The notes below the pieces were generated by a model that was not told the origin of the DNA, ran no database searches, and saw only the letters and a list, made by a program, of their open reading frames with translations. Shown one piece after another: positions 26,160 to 36,942 of a stretch of DNA of 64,000 nt. Positions within the stretch are counted from its first letter, which is position 1, and each line of letters opens with the position of its first letter. A program made the position numbers and the translations under genes. The DNA is from Nocardiopsis sp. CNR-923 (GTDB taxonomy: Bacteria; Actinomycetota; Actinomycetes; Streptosporangiales; Streptosporangiaceae). The stretch is from contig NZ_MKKC01000065.1 of NCBI RefSeq assembly GCF_001942255.1, positions 166,240 to 230,239 on the forward strand, written 5' to 3'.

Positions 26160-29100
26160 GTGGTCGATCATGCGCAGCTACTGAAGGACTTGCAGAAGCA
26201 GGTGCGTCTGCTGGAGACGGACCTTCGGGAGCGTGGCGAGGATCCCACCGCGATCAAGGGCACCGACAAGGACGGGGAACCGGAGACCTTCGACGCCTAC
26301 CTGAAGCGCGAGTACCAGCGAGCCCGAGACGCTGAGCGGACCGCGACCACCGAGGGTGATTGGCGTGAAGGGCAGATCACCCAGGCTGCGGTGGCATGGG
26401 TGCTGTCCACGGTGTTTCTCCGCTTCTGTGAGGACAACGGACTGCTGGAGCAGCCCTTCATCACCGGGCCGAAGGACGAACGCGACCGGTACGGCGTCGC
26501 CCAGGAGTTGAAGGAAGTCTGGGTTCTCCAGGGCCGGAGTGAGAATCCGGATGCTCCCGAGCGCACCGACCGGGACTGGTTGGAGCACGCCTTCGCGCAG
26601 ATGAGCGTGTCCTCGGTGATGGCCGGGTTGTTCGACAAGAAGCACAACCCGATGTGGTCGATCACCCCGTCCCACCAGGCGGCCAGGGCGCTCATCGAGT
26701 TCTGGCGCGAGGTGGGTGAGGACGGCCACCTCGTCCACGACTTCACTGATCCCGAGTGGAACACCCGCTTCCTCGGTGACCTGTACCAGGACCTGTCCGA
26801 CGTGACGCGTAAGACCTACGCGCTTCTCCAGACCCCGGAGTTCGTTGAGGAGTTCATCCTCGACTACACGCTGGATCCCGCGATCAAGGAGTTCGGTCTC
26901 GACGGCAACCGGATCTACCAGGAAGACAGCAAGGGTTTCCGTCTGATCGACCCGACCTGTGGCTCTGGGCACTTCCTGTTGGGAGCCTTCCACCGCCTGC
27001 TCAACAAGTGGCGCGAGGCCGAGCCCGGCGCATCCGATTGGGATCTGATCAACCGTAGCCTGCGCAGCGTTCACGGTGTCGACAAGAACCCGTACGCGGT
27101 GGCGATCGCCCGATTCCGTCTCCTCATCGCAGCGATGAAGGAAGGCGGCATCACCACCCTGAGTGCGAGTACTCCTGAGTGGCCTGTTGTTGTCGCAACT
27201 GGTGACTCACTCATCCATGGTCGCGGTGCCCCCGGCGAGCAGAGAACGCTTTTCGGTGCAGGAGTGCACTACTACTCGACTGAAGACGTTCATGAGTACG
27301 TCCCTGAACATGATCTTCTTGGGTTTTCCAGTTACCATTCTGTAGTTGGCAACCCACCGTATATCACGGTTAAGGACAAGCGAGAGAGCCTAAACTACCG
27401 AGATTCCTATAAGCAGGTTTGCTCTGGTAAGTATGCTCTGTCGGTTCCTTTTGCGCAGCGATTTTTTGATCTGGCGAAGGTTGCTGGCGGGTCAGGTGAT
27501 GGCTCAGGGTTTACCGGTCAGATTACTGCTAACTCCTTTATGAAGCGCGAGTTTGGGAAGAAGTTGATCGAGGATTTCTTTCACATGAAGGTGGATCTAA
27601 CTTCCGTGGTTGACACTTCTGGTGCCTACATTCCAGATCACGGAACTCCCACGGTTATTCTTTTCGGGCGCAACCGGATGTGGCGTAAGGGTAGTTCAAT
27701 CCGTGCTGTCCTGGGTATCCGTGGAGAGCCTTCTCAGCCAGAGGATCCTCGTCGCGGTCTGGTTTGGCAGTCCATTCTTAGCCTGTTTGAGTCTCCGGGT
27801 GATGAGAGTGAGTGGGTGAGTGTTGCCGATCTTGGGCGGGATGCACTAAGGCGCCACCCCTGGAGTCTGAGTGGTGGGGCGTCTGGTGGGCTCAAGGAGC
27901 GAATTGAAGATTATTCTGGCGGGCAGCTTGGTTCCTGTGTCTCTGCGGCAGGTATTGCTTCTGTAACGGGAGAAGATGACCTTTACATTTTGAGTTTGAA
28001 TGGTTCCTCGTCTCGGCTTGGTGTCAATGAAACTAGGGGTTTGATTGTCGGAGATGCTGTTCGAGATCATTCCTCGCCTCTTTCTTATGAGTCCATCTGG
28101 GTTTATCGGGATGATTTCTCTGTAAAGCCTCTTCGTGAAATTCCGGGAACCTGGCATGCCATTTGGCCCTATCGGTCCTCTATTTCCAAAAGGAGGCGAT
28201 TTGGAATTCCCATGCTTGAGCGTGGAATGTCCTGGTATGAATGGCAGGAAATTTATCCCGATAAACTGAAAACTCCTCTCACTATTGTATTTGCTTTCGT
28301 GGCGACGCACAATCACTTCGTGCTTGACCGGGGTGGGAAAGTCTTCAACCGTTCGGCTCCGGTGATCAAGCTGCCTGAGGGGGCTACGGAGGACCAGCAC
28401 CTAGAGTTGCTGGGGGTGTTGAACTCGTCGGCGTCGTGCTTCTGGCTCAAGCAGGTGAGTCAGCCCAAGGGTGGCAGTGGTATCGGTCGTGGTGTTCAAG
28501 ATGAGGAATGGGAGAACCGTTACGAATTCACTGGGACCAAGCTCCAGGATTTCCCGCTTCCCCAGAAGCTTCCCCTGGCTCGCGCTAGGGAGCTTGACGC
28601 GCTCGCGCAGAAGCTCTCCTCCCTCGAACCTTCCGCCGTCGTGGCGTCGTCCACTCCAACCGCAGAACTCCTCAAGGAAGCACACGCCGACCACGTCGCC
28701 ACCCGTCAGCGGATGATCGCTCTCCAGGAAGAACTCGACTGGGACGTCTACCACCGCTACAACCTCATCTCCGACGTCCAACTCGCTGAGCTGACGATCC
28801 CCGACACCGCCGACGTCCCCAAGATCAACCTGGGGGAACGGGCCTTCGAGATCGTGCTCGCACGCAGGATGGCCGCGGGGGAAACCTCCACCGAGTGGTT
28901 CAACCGGCACGGCTCCACGCCCATCACCGAAATCCCGTCCCACTGGCCGGACGCCTACCAGCGGGTCATCGCCAAGCGCATCGAACTCATCGAGTCCGAC
29001 AAGAACATCAACCTCCTCGAACGCCCCGAGTACAAGCGCCGCTGGCAGTCCGAACCCTGGGCGAAGAAGCAGAAGGCCGCCCTGAAGTCCTGGCTGCTCG

Positions 29101-29882
29101 ACAAGTGCGAGGACCGCCGCCTCTGGTTCACCACCGACGACCACGGCGACGAACGCGCCCGACCCCTCTCCGTCCGCGCCCTGGCCAACCGGGTGCGCGA
29201 CCTGTGCCCCGAGGCCGCCGAGGTCGCCGCGCTCTACGACTCCGCCACGGACTTCGGGCAGGTCATCGAGGAGATCACCAAGACCGAGCACGTCCCCTAC
29301 CTCGCGGCCCTGCGCTACAAGGAGACCGGGATGCGCAAGCGCGCCGACTGGGAGCACGTGTGGGACCTCCAGCGCCGGGAGGACAGGCTCAACGCCGACC
29401 TCGCCGAGGGCGAGCAGGAGAAGCGACTCGACATCCCCGTCCCGCCCAAGTACAAGTCCTCGGACTTCCGCCGGAACGGGTACTGGTCCAACCGGGGCAA
29501 GCTCGACGTCCCCAAGGAGCGGTTCGTCTCCTACCCGGGCGCCCAGACCGACACCGACCCCACCCTCCTGCTCGGCTGGGCCGGATGGGACCACGCCCAG
29601 CAGGCCGACGCCCTGGCCACCCTCGCCCACGAACGCCGCGACGAACACGGCTGGGGCGGCCAGGACACCCGCGACCGGATGGTGCCCCTCCTGGCCGGGC
29701 TGCTCGAACTGCTGCCCTGGGTCGAGCAGTGGCACACCGAGACCGACGACTACGGCGACACCCCCGCCGACCACGCCCGCGAGGACCTCGCCGACCTGCG
29801 CGAGAGCACCGGCATCACCGACTCGGAGATGGCCGGCTGGCGGCCCCCGGCTCCCACCCGGGGGCGGCGCACGAAGGCCTGA
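26160..29882 (+). CDS. pglX: BREX type 2 adenine-specific DNA methyltransferase PglX
   Basis: The intact protein has about 1240 residues. GTG 26160, five bases after GGGAG, was chosen; GTG 26145 is also in frame. Motif I is DPTCGSGHFL (near residue 264) and motif IV NPPYITVKDK (near residue 396). The C-terminus carries the PglX segment SSDFRRNGYWSNRGKLDVP. PglX methylates host DNA at N6-adenine in a non-palindromic site and is required for phage exclusion by BREX. The middle third (about 27160-28340), which covers motif IV and the target-recognition region, is strikingly AT-richer than both ends, suggesting an exchanged specificity domain. No frame break and no long homopolymer tract of the phase-variable S. 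coelicolor type was seen. Confidence 0.94.
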   Translation: MVDHAQLLKDLQKQVRLLETDLRERGEDPTAIKGTDKDGEPETFDAYLKREYQRARDAERTATTEGDWREGQITQAAVAWVLSTVFLRFCEDNGLLEQPFITGPKDERDRYGVAQELKEVWVLQGRSENPDAPERTDRDWLEHAFAQMSVSSVMAGLFDKKHNPMWSITPSHQAARALIEFWREVGEDGHLVHDFTDPEWNTRFLGDLYQDLSDVTRKTYALLQTPEFVEEFILDYTLDPAIKEFGLDGNRIYQEDSKGFRLIDPTCGSGHFLLGAFHRLLNKWREAEPGASDWDLINRSLRSVHGVDKNPYAVAIARFRLLIAAMKEGGITTLSASTPEWPVVVATGDSLIHGRGAPGEQRTLFGAGVHYYSTEDVHEYVPEHDLLGFSSYHSVVGNPPYITVKDKRESLNYRDSYKQVCSGKYALSVPFAQRFFDLAKVAGGSGDGSGFTGQITANSFMKREFGKKLIEDFFHMKVDLTSVVDTSGAYIPDHGTPTVILFGRNRMWRKGSSIRAVLGIRGEPSQPEDPRRGLVWQSILSLFESPGDESEWVSVADLGRDALRRHPWSLSGGASGGLKERIEDYSGGQLGSCVSAAGIASVTGEDDLYILSLNGSSSRLGVNETRGLIVGDAVRDHSSPLSYESIWVYRDDFSVKPLREIPGTWHAIWPYRSSISKRRRFGIPMLERGMSWYEWQEIYPDKLKTPLTIVFAFVATHNHFVLDRGGKVFNRSAPVIKLPEGATEDQHLELLGVLNSSASCFWLKQVSQPKGGSGIGRGVQDEEWENRYEFTGTKLQDFPLPQKLPLARARELDALAQKLSSLEPSAVVASSTPTAELLKEAHADHVATRQRMIALQEELDWDVYHRYNLISDVQLAELTIPDTADVPKINLGERAFEIVLARRMAAGETSTEWFNRHGSTPITEIPSHWPDAYQRVIAKRIELIESDKNINLLERPEYKRRWQSEPWAKKQKAALKSWLLDKCEDRRLWFTTDDHGDERARPLSVRALANRVRDLCPEAAEVAALYDSATDFGQVIEEITKTEHVPYLAALRYKETGMRKRADWEHVWDLQRREDRLNADLAEGEQEKRLDIPVPPKYKSSDFRRNGYWSNRGKLDVPKERFVSYPGAQTDTDPTLLLGWAGWDHAQQADALATLAHERRDEHGWGGQDTRDRMVPLLAGLLELLPWVEQWHTETDDYGDTPADHAREDLADLRESTGITDSEMAGWRPPAPTRGRRTKA

Positions 29883-29895
29883 CCCCCACTCCTCA

Positions 29896-29926
29896 CCCCG
29901 GGCCGGACGGCGGCTCCGGCCCGGGG
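29896..29926 (+). terminator. Strong terminator between pglX and pglY
   Basis: CCCCGGGCCGGA (29896-29907) and TCCGGCCCGGGG (29915-29926) form a perfect 12-bp stem with a 7-base loop, 14 bases after the pglX stop. It splits the BREX genes into two transcription units. The following 290 bases to pglY hold no gene; TAGGCT near 30091 is a possible -10 element for the pglYZ operon. Confidence 0.75.
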
Positions 29927-30218
29927 CGGGGCGCGGCCAGATCAGAACCGGTCCGGGACGGCACCCACGGAGACCGGCCCGTCACCGAACCCCGCCGCCG
30001 CGCCTGAACTGGCCGGATCCGGCCAACGACACCGCTCCCGATGTCCGACCCGGGACCTTCGTCGGTATGGAACCGCCACGGCCAGGGCCTAGGCTGGAAA
30101 CCCCTGACCACACCACGTGGAGACCGCGCACCACCGCCCCGTCCGCGCGGCCTCCTCCACCGTCGTCCCCTCGGACGGCACCCCGGCCCCCTCGACGGCA
30201 GAAAGGCGCACTCTGGCG

Positions 30219-33200
30219 ATGACGACCCCTCCCCCCGACCCCGGCGGCAACGGCCGAGTCATCAGCGACCTGATCGACATCCCCGAGGCCGTCCAGGACG
30301 GCGACCTGGTCGTCAAGCTCACCGAGAGCGCCACCACCCGCCAGGCCCGAGCCATCGCCGAGTACGTGGTCACCCCCCAGCTCGCCGAATGCTTCGACCA
30401 GGCCCTGGAGACCATCCGCTCCTCCGTCGTCGACGCCAAGTCCCAGGCCGCCTACCTGCACGGCTCCTTCGGCGCGGGCAAGAGCCACTTCCTCGCCGTG
30501 CTCTCCGCGATCCTCGACCACCACCCCGACGCGCGCGGCAAGCCCGGCCTGGCCGACATCCTCGCCAAGCACGACACCTGGCTCACCGACCGGAAGTTCA
30601 TCGAGGTCAAGGCCCACCTGGTCGAGGAGACCGTGTCCATCGAGGCCAACATCCTCGGCGGGTACGTGCGCCAGGTCCGCGCCGACCACCCCGACGCCCC
30701 CGTCCCGGCCGTCTACCGCGCGGACGGGCTGCTGGCCGACGCACGCGAGCTGCGCGCCAACCTCGGGGACGACGCCTTCGCCGCCCAGCTCCCCTCCCGC
30801 GGCTCCACGACCGACGACGGCCACGGCAGCGGCGGCACCGACGTGTGGGGTGAGTACGGCGGCCCGGCCGCCTGGACCGCCGACACCCTCGACCGGGCGT
30901 TCGCCGTCCACCCCGAGAGCACCGACCCCGCCGAGCGCACCCTGCGCGAGAACTGGTCAGCGCCCTGCTCGGCGGCCCGTTCAAGCGCTACGCCGCCAGC
31001 GTCGGCGACTCCGGGGACGCCTACCTCAGCATCGACGAGGGCCTGTCCGTGATCAGCCGCCACGCCAAGGAGCATTTGGGCTGCGACGCCGTCGTCCTGC
31101 TCCTGGACGAGCTGATCCTGCGCTTCACCGCGTTCATCGGCGACGAGGCGCGCATCAACGGCGAGATCCAGAAGATCGCCAAGCTCGTGGAGTCCTCCCA
31201 CAGCCACCGGCCCGCGCCCATCATCAGCCTCGTGCCCCGCCAACGCGACCTGCGCGACCTGGTCGGCCTCGGCGGCGGCACCGAGGGCATCTCCCAGACC
31301 ATCAGCTACTGGGACGGCCGCTTCGGGCACATCAAGCTCGCCGACGCCAACCTCACCGAGGTCGTGCGCCACCGCCTCATCAGGCCCCGCGACACCGCCG
31401 CGGCGGCCGAGATCGACGCCGCCTTCGAGCGGATGCGCAACACCCGCGCCGAGGTGCGCGACACCCTCCTGGACAGCGGCGGCGGCGCCGACACCAGCAC
31501 CTGGGAGGACTTTCGCAACCTCTACCCGTTCAGCCCCGCCCTGCTGCACGTCATGGTGGACCTGTCCGCGGCGCTCCAACGCCAGCGCAGCGCGCTCAAA
31601 CTCCTCCTGCAACTGCTGGTCAACCACCGCGCCACCCTGCCGGTCGGGCAGATGGTGCCGCTCGGCGCGGTCTTCGACGTCCTCATCGAGGGCGAGTCCC
31701 GCCCCTTCAAGGACCAGCTCAGCGCCGAGTACACCAAGATCAGCACCTTCTACCGCAACCGGGTGCGCCCCTGGCTGCTGGACAAGCACCGGCTCACCGG
31801 GGCCGACACGGCCGGGCTCGACGTGCGCTCCCCGTTCCGCCGCGACGACCTGCTCGTCAAGACCCTGCTGCTGAGCGCGCTCACCCCCAACGTCCCTGCC
31901 CTGAAGGACCTGACCGCAGGGCGCGCCATCGCCCTCAACCAGGGCATCGTCAAGGCCCGCCGCACCGGCCAGGACGTCGCCGCCGTCACCCAGTTCTTCA
32001 AGGACATGGCCGCCCAGTTCGGCGAGGTGCGCGTGGGCGCCCAGTCCGCCAACCCGACGATCTCCCTCAACCTGCTGCGCGTGGACACCGAGTCCCTCAT
32101 GCGCAGCGCCTACCCGGCCGCCAACGACCCCGCCCTGCGCCACCTGTTCAAACGCCTGCTCTGGGAGGAACTCGGGCTGGACGAGGGCGCCGGACGCACC
32201 ACCGTGGTGTGGCGCGGCACCCAGCGCACGGTCGAGATCGCCTTCGGCAACGTGCGCTCGCCCGAGGACATGGACCGCGAGGACTTCCAGCCGCTGGTCG
32301 CCAACGCCGTGCGGGTCGTCGTCGACTACCCCTTCGACGAGGGCGACCACAACCCCACCGAGGACCGGCGGCGGGTGCAGACCCTGCGCCAGGAGTTCAC
32401 CGAACCGGTCGCCGGGCTGGTGTGGCTGCCCACCTTCCTGTCCCCCAACCGCATCGAGGACGCCCGCAGGATCCTCATGATGGAGTACCTGCTCCAGCCG
32501 GGCATCGTGGAGGAGAAGGCGCCCGACTGGAGCAGCGACGACCGCCGCGAGGCCCGCGCCCAGCTCGACAACCAGCGCAACCAGCTCACCAACCAGATCC
32601 GGTCCCTGCTGCGCGGCGCGTACGGACTCGTCGAGGCCACCCCGAACAGCGGCGACTACGGCGCCCAGGCCGACCCGCACATCGAGCCGCTCCCGTCGTC
32701 GCTGTCCATCCCGCTGGAGGCGGGCAGCCAGTTCCCCGCCGCACTGGAACGCGTCACCTTCAAGCTGCTGGACCACCTGTACCCGGAGCACCCCGACCTG
32801 TCCAGCCCCACCGGCAGGGCCGCGGTGCGCCGCAGTGAACTCAGCACCGTGCTCGCCGCCGTGGAGGCCGCCAAGGCCGACAAGCTCAACCGGTACGAGC
32901 CGCCCAAGACCGACCTGGGCGTGCTGCGGCGCGTCGCCAACCCCCTGCACATCGCCACCGTCACCGAGGTGTTCGTGCTCCGTGACGACTGGGTGCGCAG
33001 GATCGACCGCTACGCCAGCATCGACCAGGCCACCACCACCGACGTCAACGTCGGCAAGCTCAAGGAGTGGATCCGCACCCGCGAGGACGGCCAGGGCCTG
33101 CCCGAGGACGTCGTCGACCTCATCGTGCAGGTCTACGCCGTCCAGAGCGACCGCGCCTGGATCCGGGGCGGCAAGCGCTACACCGGCGCGACCTTCGGCC

Positions 33201-34009
33201 AGCTCGCCGGCGACATCGTGCTGCGCCGTCAGGAACTGCCCTCCGAGGAGGACTTCGACCGGGCCAACGAGCGCGCCGAGCGGATCTTTGGGCTCACCCG
33301 GCAGCCGCTGCGCAGCGCCCGCGCCGTCCAGCGCCTGGCCGAACAGCTCAAGGAGCGGGCCCGCCGCCTCCAGTCGGGCACCGAACACCTGGTCGGACAG
33401 CTCACCCGGCACGCCCGGGTGCTCGGGCTGGACGACGACGCGCCCCGCCTGCGCACCGCCCGCGCGTGCGACGAACTCCTCGGCCGCATGGGCGGCCTGG
33501 CCGACGACACCGAGCTGGTCACCGCCCTGGGGCGGGCCGACCTGCCCGGGGAGGCCGGGGTGTACAAGATGGCCATGACCGGCGCGGGGAACCTGGCGGG
33601 CGACCTGGACGCCGCCCAGTGGAAGTTGCTCGGGGCGCTCGAACCCCTGGCCGGCGAAGGCGGTGAACGGGGCCGCCGGGCGGCCGGAATCCTCGCCGGG
33701 CTCCGGTCGGTCGCACGACGCGACGAGGGCGCGCAACGCCTGGCGACCGCGCTGGACAAGGCCAACAACGAGGCCGTCACCCTGCTCGTGCACAACCCGC
33801 CACCGCCCCCTCCGGTCACGCCGCCCGTGCACCCGCCGAAGGGCGGCCGGGACGGCGAGCCGGCGGTCCACCCGCCCCTGACCCCCGACAACGCCTGGGC
33901 GCGCGTGGACTCCCACGACGACGTGGCCACCACCGTCGCCAAGCTCCGCCGCGACCTCGGCATCCCCGAGGGCAGGGCCATCCAGATCACCATCCGGGAG
34001 GCCGAGTGA
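30219..34009 (+). CDS. pglY: BREX type 2 ATPase PglY (BrxC-like), one -1 frame break
   Basis: ATG 30219 opens a protein of about 1263 residues once one base is restored near 30954 ([15 protein letters not shown] spans the join). The P-loop is [10 protein letters not shown] (about residue 88) and Walker B is [10 protein letters not shown] (about residue 293), as in the DUF6079-type BrxC/PglY ATPases. The ATPase fold is followed by a long helical region and a proline-rich linker ([14 protein letters not shown]) before a short C-terminal domain. PglY is an essential BREX component. The GTG start of pglZ overlaps its stop. The break lies next to CTGG and looks like a missed base. Confidence 0.92.
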
Positions 34010-36940
34010 CCGCCACCCGAGGCGCCGCACCCGCCCCCACCGCGCTCGGACGCGTCAACGAGGAGGCGGTCACCAGCGCCCTCCAACGCGCCCTGGAGGC
34101 CGAACGCGCCGGGTCGACAAGGGCCACCGGCCCTCCGCCGCCCGTGCCCTCGCCCTGTCCGCCGACCCGCGCTGGGAGGGGCCCCGCACCCTCGCCGTCC
34201 GCCACGGCGAGGCCGACCTGACCGTGCGCGTGGCGGGCGCGGACAGTGTCCTGGCCGTCGTGCGCGAACTCAGCCTGCTCGACGGGGACGTCGACTACCT
34301 CGTCGTGCTCACCCCCATCGACCCCGCCGACTTCGGCGAGGCGCTGCTGGGCAGGTTCCTCGGCGAGGACGTCACCCGCCTGGGCGACTGGGAACTGCTC
34401 GCCACCGACCTCAGGGTCACCGGCGTCGACCCGCGCCTGTACTCGGGCCGCTGGACCTGGCTCGCCCACACCCTGCGCGGCATCCGCGCCACCCGGCCGC
34501 TACGCCTGGGCACCGGCGTGCTCAAGCTCGAACAGGCCCTGTCCATCGCCGTGTCCGTGCGCTTCGGCCGCGACCCCGGCGAACAGGTCGACAGCGCCGC
34601 CCTCCTGGAGTGGACCCGCGACCCCCACGCCGTCGCCGCGTTCACCCGCCTGGGCGAGGACGAACGCGACGAACTGCGCGCCGCCACGGTCGAGGCGCTG
34701 GGAGCCGTGCCCCGGGTGCTGTTCACCCTCCTGGACCGCGGCCACGCCCTGGACGCCATCCCCATCGGGCTGGCCCTGGGCGAACTGGCCCGGTCCGCGC
34801 ACCAGGACCGGCCCGGCGCGGGCCAGCGGAGCGGGGTCGCCCACAACGCCCTCATCCGGGCACGGGAACGCTACTTCGGGCTGAGCCAGCCCACCCCCCG
34901 GGACCTGGACGAGTTCGGCAAGGCGTGCGTGGCCGCGCTCCTGCGCCAGCTCGATCTGTCCGACCCCGCCCACGCCGACGAGACCGTCCGCCGCTCCGAG
35001 GAACTCCTCCTCCAACTCGACGCCGCCCCCGTCGCCGAGGCCAGCGGCCTGCTCGACGCCGGACTGCACAGCCGCATGGCCGACCTGGGCCGCGCCGTGG
35101 GGGTCGCCCTCGGCGACGGCGACGGGCCCGCGAGCGAGTCCCTGCCCCTCCCGCAGGACCTGCGCGAGGTGGAGGAGGCGCTGGGCAGGCTGTGCGAACA
35201 CCGCCGCCACGACCCCGACAGCCGCTCCGGGCTGGTCGCGGTCAACGCGGTCCGGCTCCTGCGCCGCCTGGCCGCCGGCGCCGCCGCCCACCCCCTGGGC
35301 GCGTCCGCGCCCACCACCACCCGGGCCTGGGTGCACGCCCACGTGCGCGACACCGGGTGGGTGGACCGGGCCGCCTCGTTCATCTGGCACCACCACACCG
35401 AGGTGCCCGTCCTCGACCAGGCCCTGGCCGCCCTCTACCACCGCGTCCGCGCCTGGCGGGCCCTGGTCGACGCCGAGTTCGCCGCCGTCGTCAACCGGTG
35501 GAACGGCGGGCACTCGCCCACCGACGACCAACCGCGCGCGGAGAACCTGCTCGCCTGCTTCGCCCGCCCCCTGGCCGCCGGAAACGCCCCCCTGGTCATC
35601 GTCCTGGACGGGATGAGCGCCGAGGTGGCCGTGCAGCTCGCCGAGCACGTCAACGCGCGCGGTCGCCTCGTCGAGATCGGCCGCCAGGACGCCGAGGGCG
35701 CACCGGCCCGGGAGGGCGCCCTGGCCACCGTCCCGTCCACGACCACCTGCTCCCGGGCCTCGCTGCTCACGGGCACCCTCACCACCGGCAAACAGGACAC
35801 CGAACGCAAGGGGTTCCGCGACCTGTGGGCGAGTGCGGAGTTCGGCCGCCGCGACGCCGTGCTCCACCACCAGCGCGACCTGGAGGCCGGGGCCGGACAG
35901 CACCTGCCCACGCGGGTCCAGGCGCACCTGGAGGACACCGGCACCGTGGTCGGGGTCGTGCTCAACACCATCGACGACGCCCTGGCCAAGGGCCGGGAGG
36001 GCAACGACCCCACCTGGCGGCCGGAGCAGGTCGGCGCGCTGGCCTCCCTCCTGGACGCCGCCGCCCGGGTCGGGCGTCCCGTCCTGCTCACCTCCGACCA
36101 CGGCCACGTGTGGGACCGCCGGGAGGCGCGCAGGACCCAGGACGGCGAGTCCGCCCGGTACCGCACCGGGCGGCCCGGGGACGGCGAGGTCCTCGCCACC
36201 GGCGACCGGGTGCTCGTCGGTGACGGGAGCCTCGTGGTGCCCTACCGGGAGGACATCCGCTACACCGACCGCAAGGAGGGCTACCACGGCGGGTTCTCCG
36301 CAGCCGAGATGGTCATCCCCGTGCTGGCGTTCATCCCCGTGCTCGACCGGGCGCCAAGGGGTGGTCCGTGCTCTCGTCCGCCCAGCTCGAACCCGCGTGG
36401 TGGTCCCAACCGCTGGAGGGCGCCGCCGCCCCCGCGGCCGAGCCCGGGGCGGATTCCGCCGCCGCGCGCACGGGACGGACCACCGCGAGGGCGTCCGCTC
36501 CCGGCCGGGGCGCCACGGGCAGCCGACGCAAGAGCACGGGCGCCGCACGACCGCTCCCGAAGAGCGTCCCGGACCAGACCCCAGCGCTGTTCGGGGACGA
36601 GGACCTGGCCCCCGGCAGCCTCGGCGCCAGGGTGACCGCGACCGCCGTGTTCGAGGCCAGCCTGGCGCGCGTGGCCAAGGCGCCCTCCGCGCGGGAGATC
36701 GGCGCGGTCATCGACGCACTCGCCGCCGCGGGCGGCGCCCACCCGCGCCTGCCGGTCGGCGCCGCCGCCCGCGCCGCGGGAAAGTCCGAGGCCCCGCACC
36801 GGGCCGTGCGCTTCCTCAAGATGGTCGGCAAGGTGCTCAACGTCGAGTCCTACCCGGTCCTGACCCTGGCCGACGGCGACCGCGGCGCGGAACTCAACAC
36901 CTCCCTGCTCCACCAGCAGTTCCTCAGTGAAGGGAGCTGA
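34006..36940 (+). CDS. pglZ: BREX phosphatase-superfamily protein PglZ (two -1 frame breaks)
   Basis: GTG 34006 overlaps the pglY stop. Restoring one base near 34110 and one near 36354 gives about 978 residues. The alkaline-phosphatase-type core is visible: [15 protein letters not shown], the [16 protein letters not shown] segment with the likely nucleophile region, and [13 protein letters not shown] with metal-binding Asp and His. The C-terminal 190 residues (from [14 protein letters not shown] to the stop) match the extra domain of BREX-2 PglZ. PglZ is the hallmark protein of all BREX systems. brxD begins two bases after its stop. Confidence 0.93.
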
Positions 36941-36942
36941 CC

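Noticed and set aside
26178..27074. Minus-strand frames opposite the start of pglX
   Set aside because: They overlap conserved methyltransferase sequence and have no family features.
26160..29882. Phase-variable homopolymer tract in pglX as in Streptomyces coelicolor
   Set aside because: No long G tract was seen and the frame is continuous.
30713..34030. An 1105-residue minus-strand frame opposite pglY
   Set aside because: The plus strand encodes a clear PglY ATPase; the opposite frame is low-complexity G/V/L/Q-rich sequence typical of GC-rich shadows.
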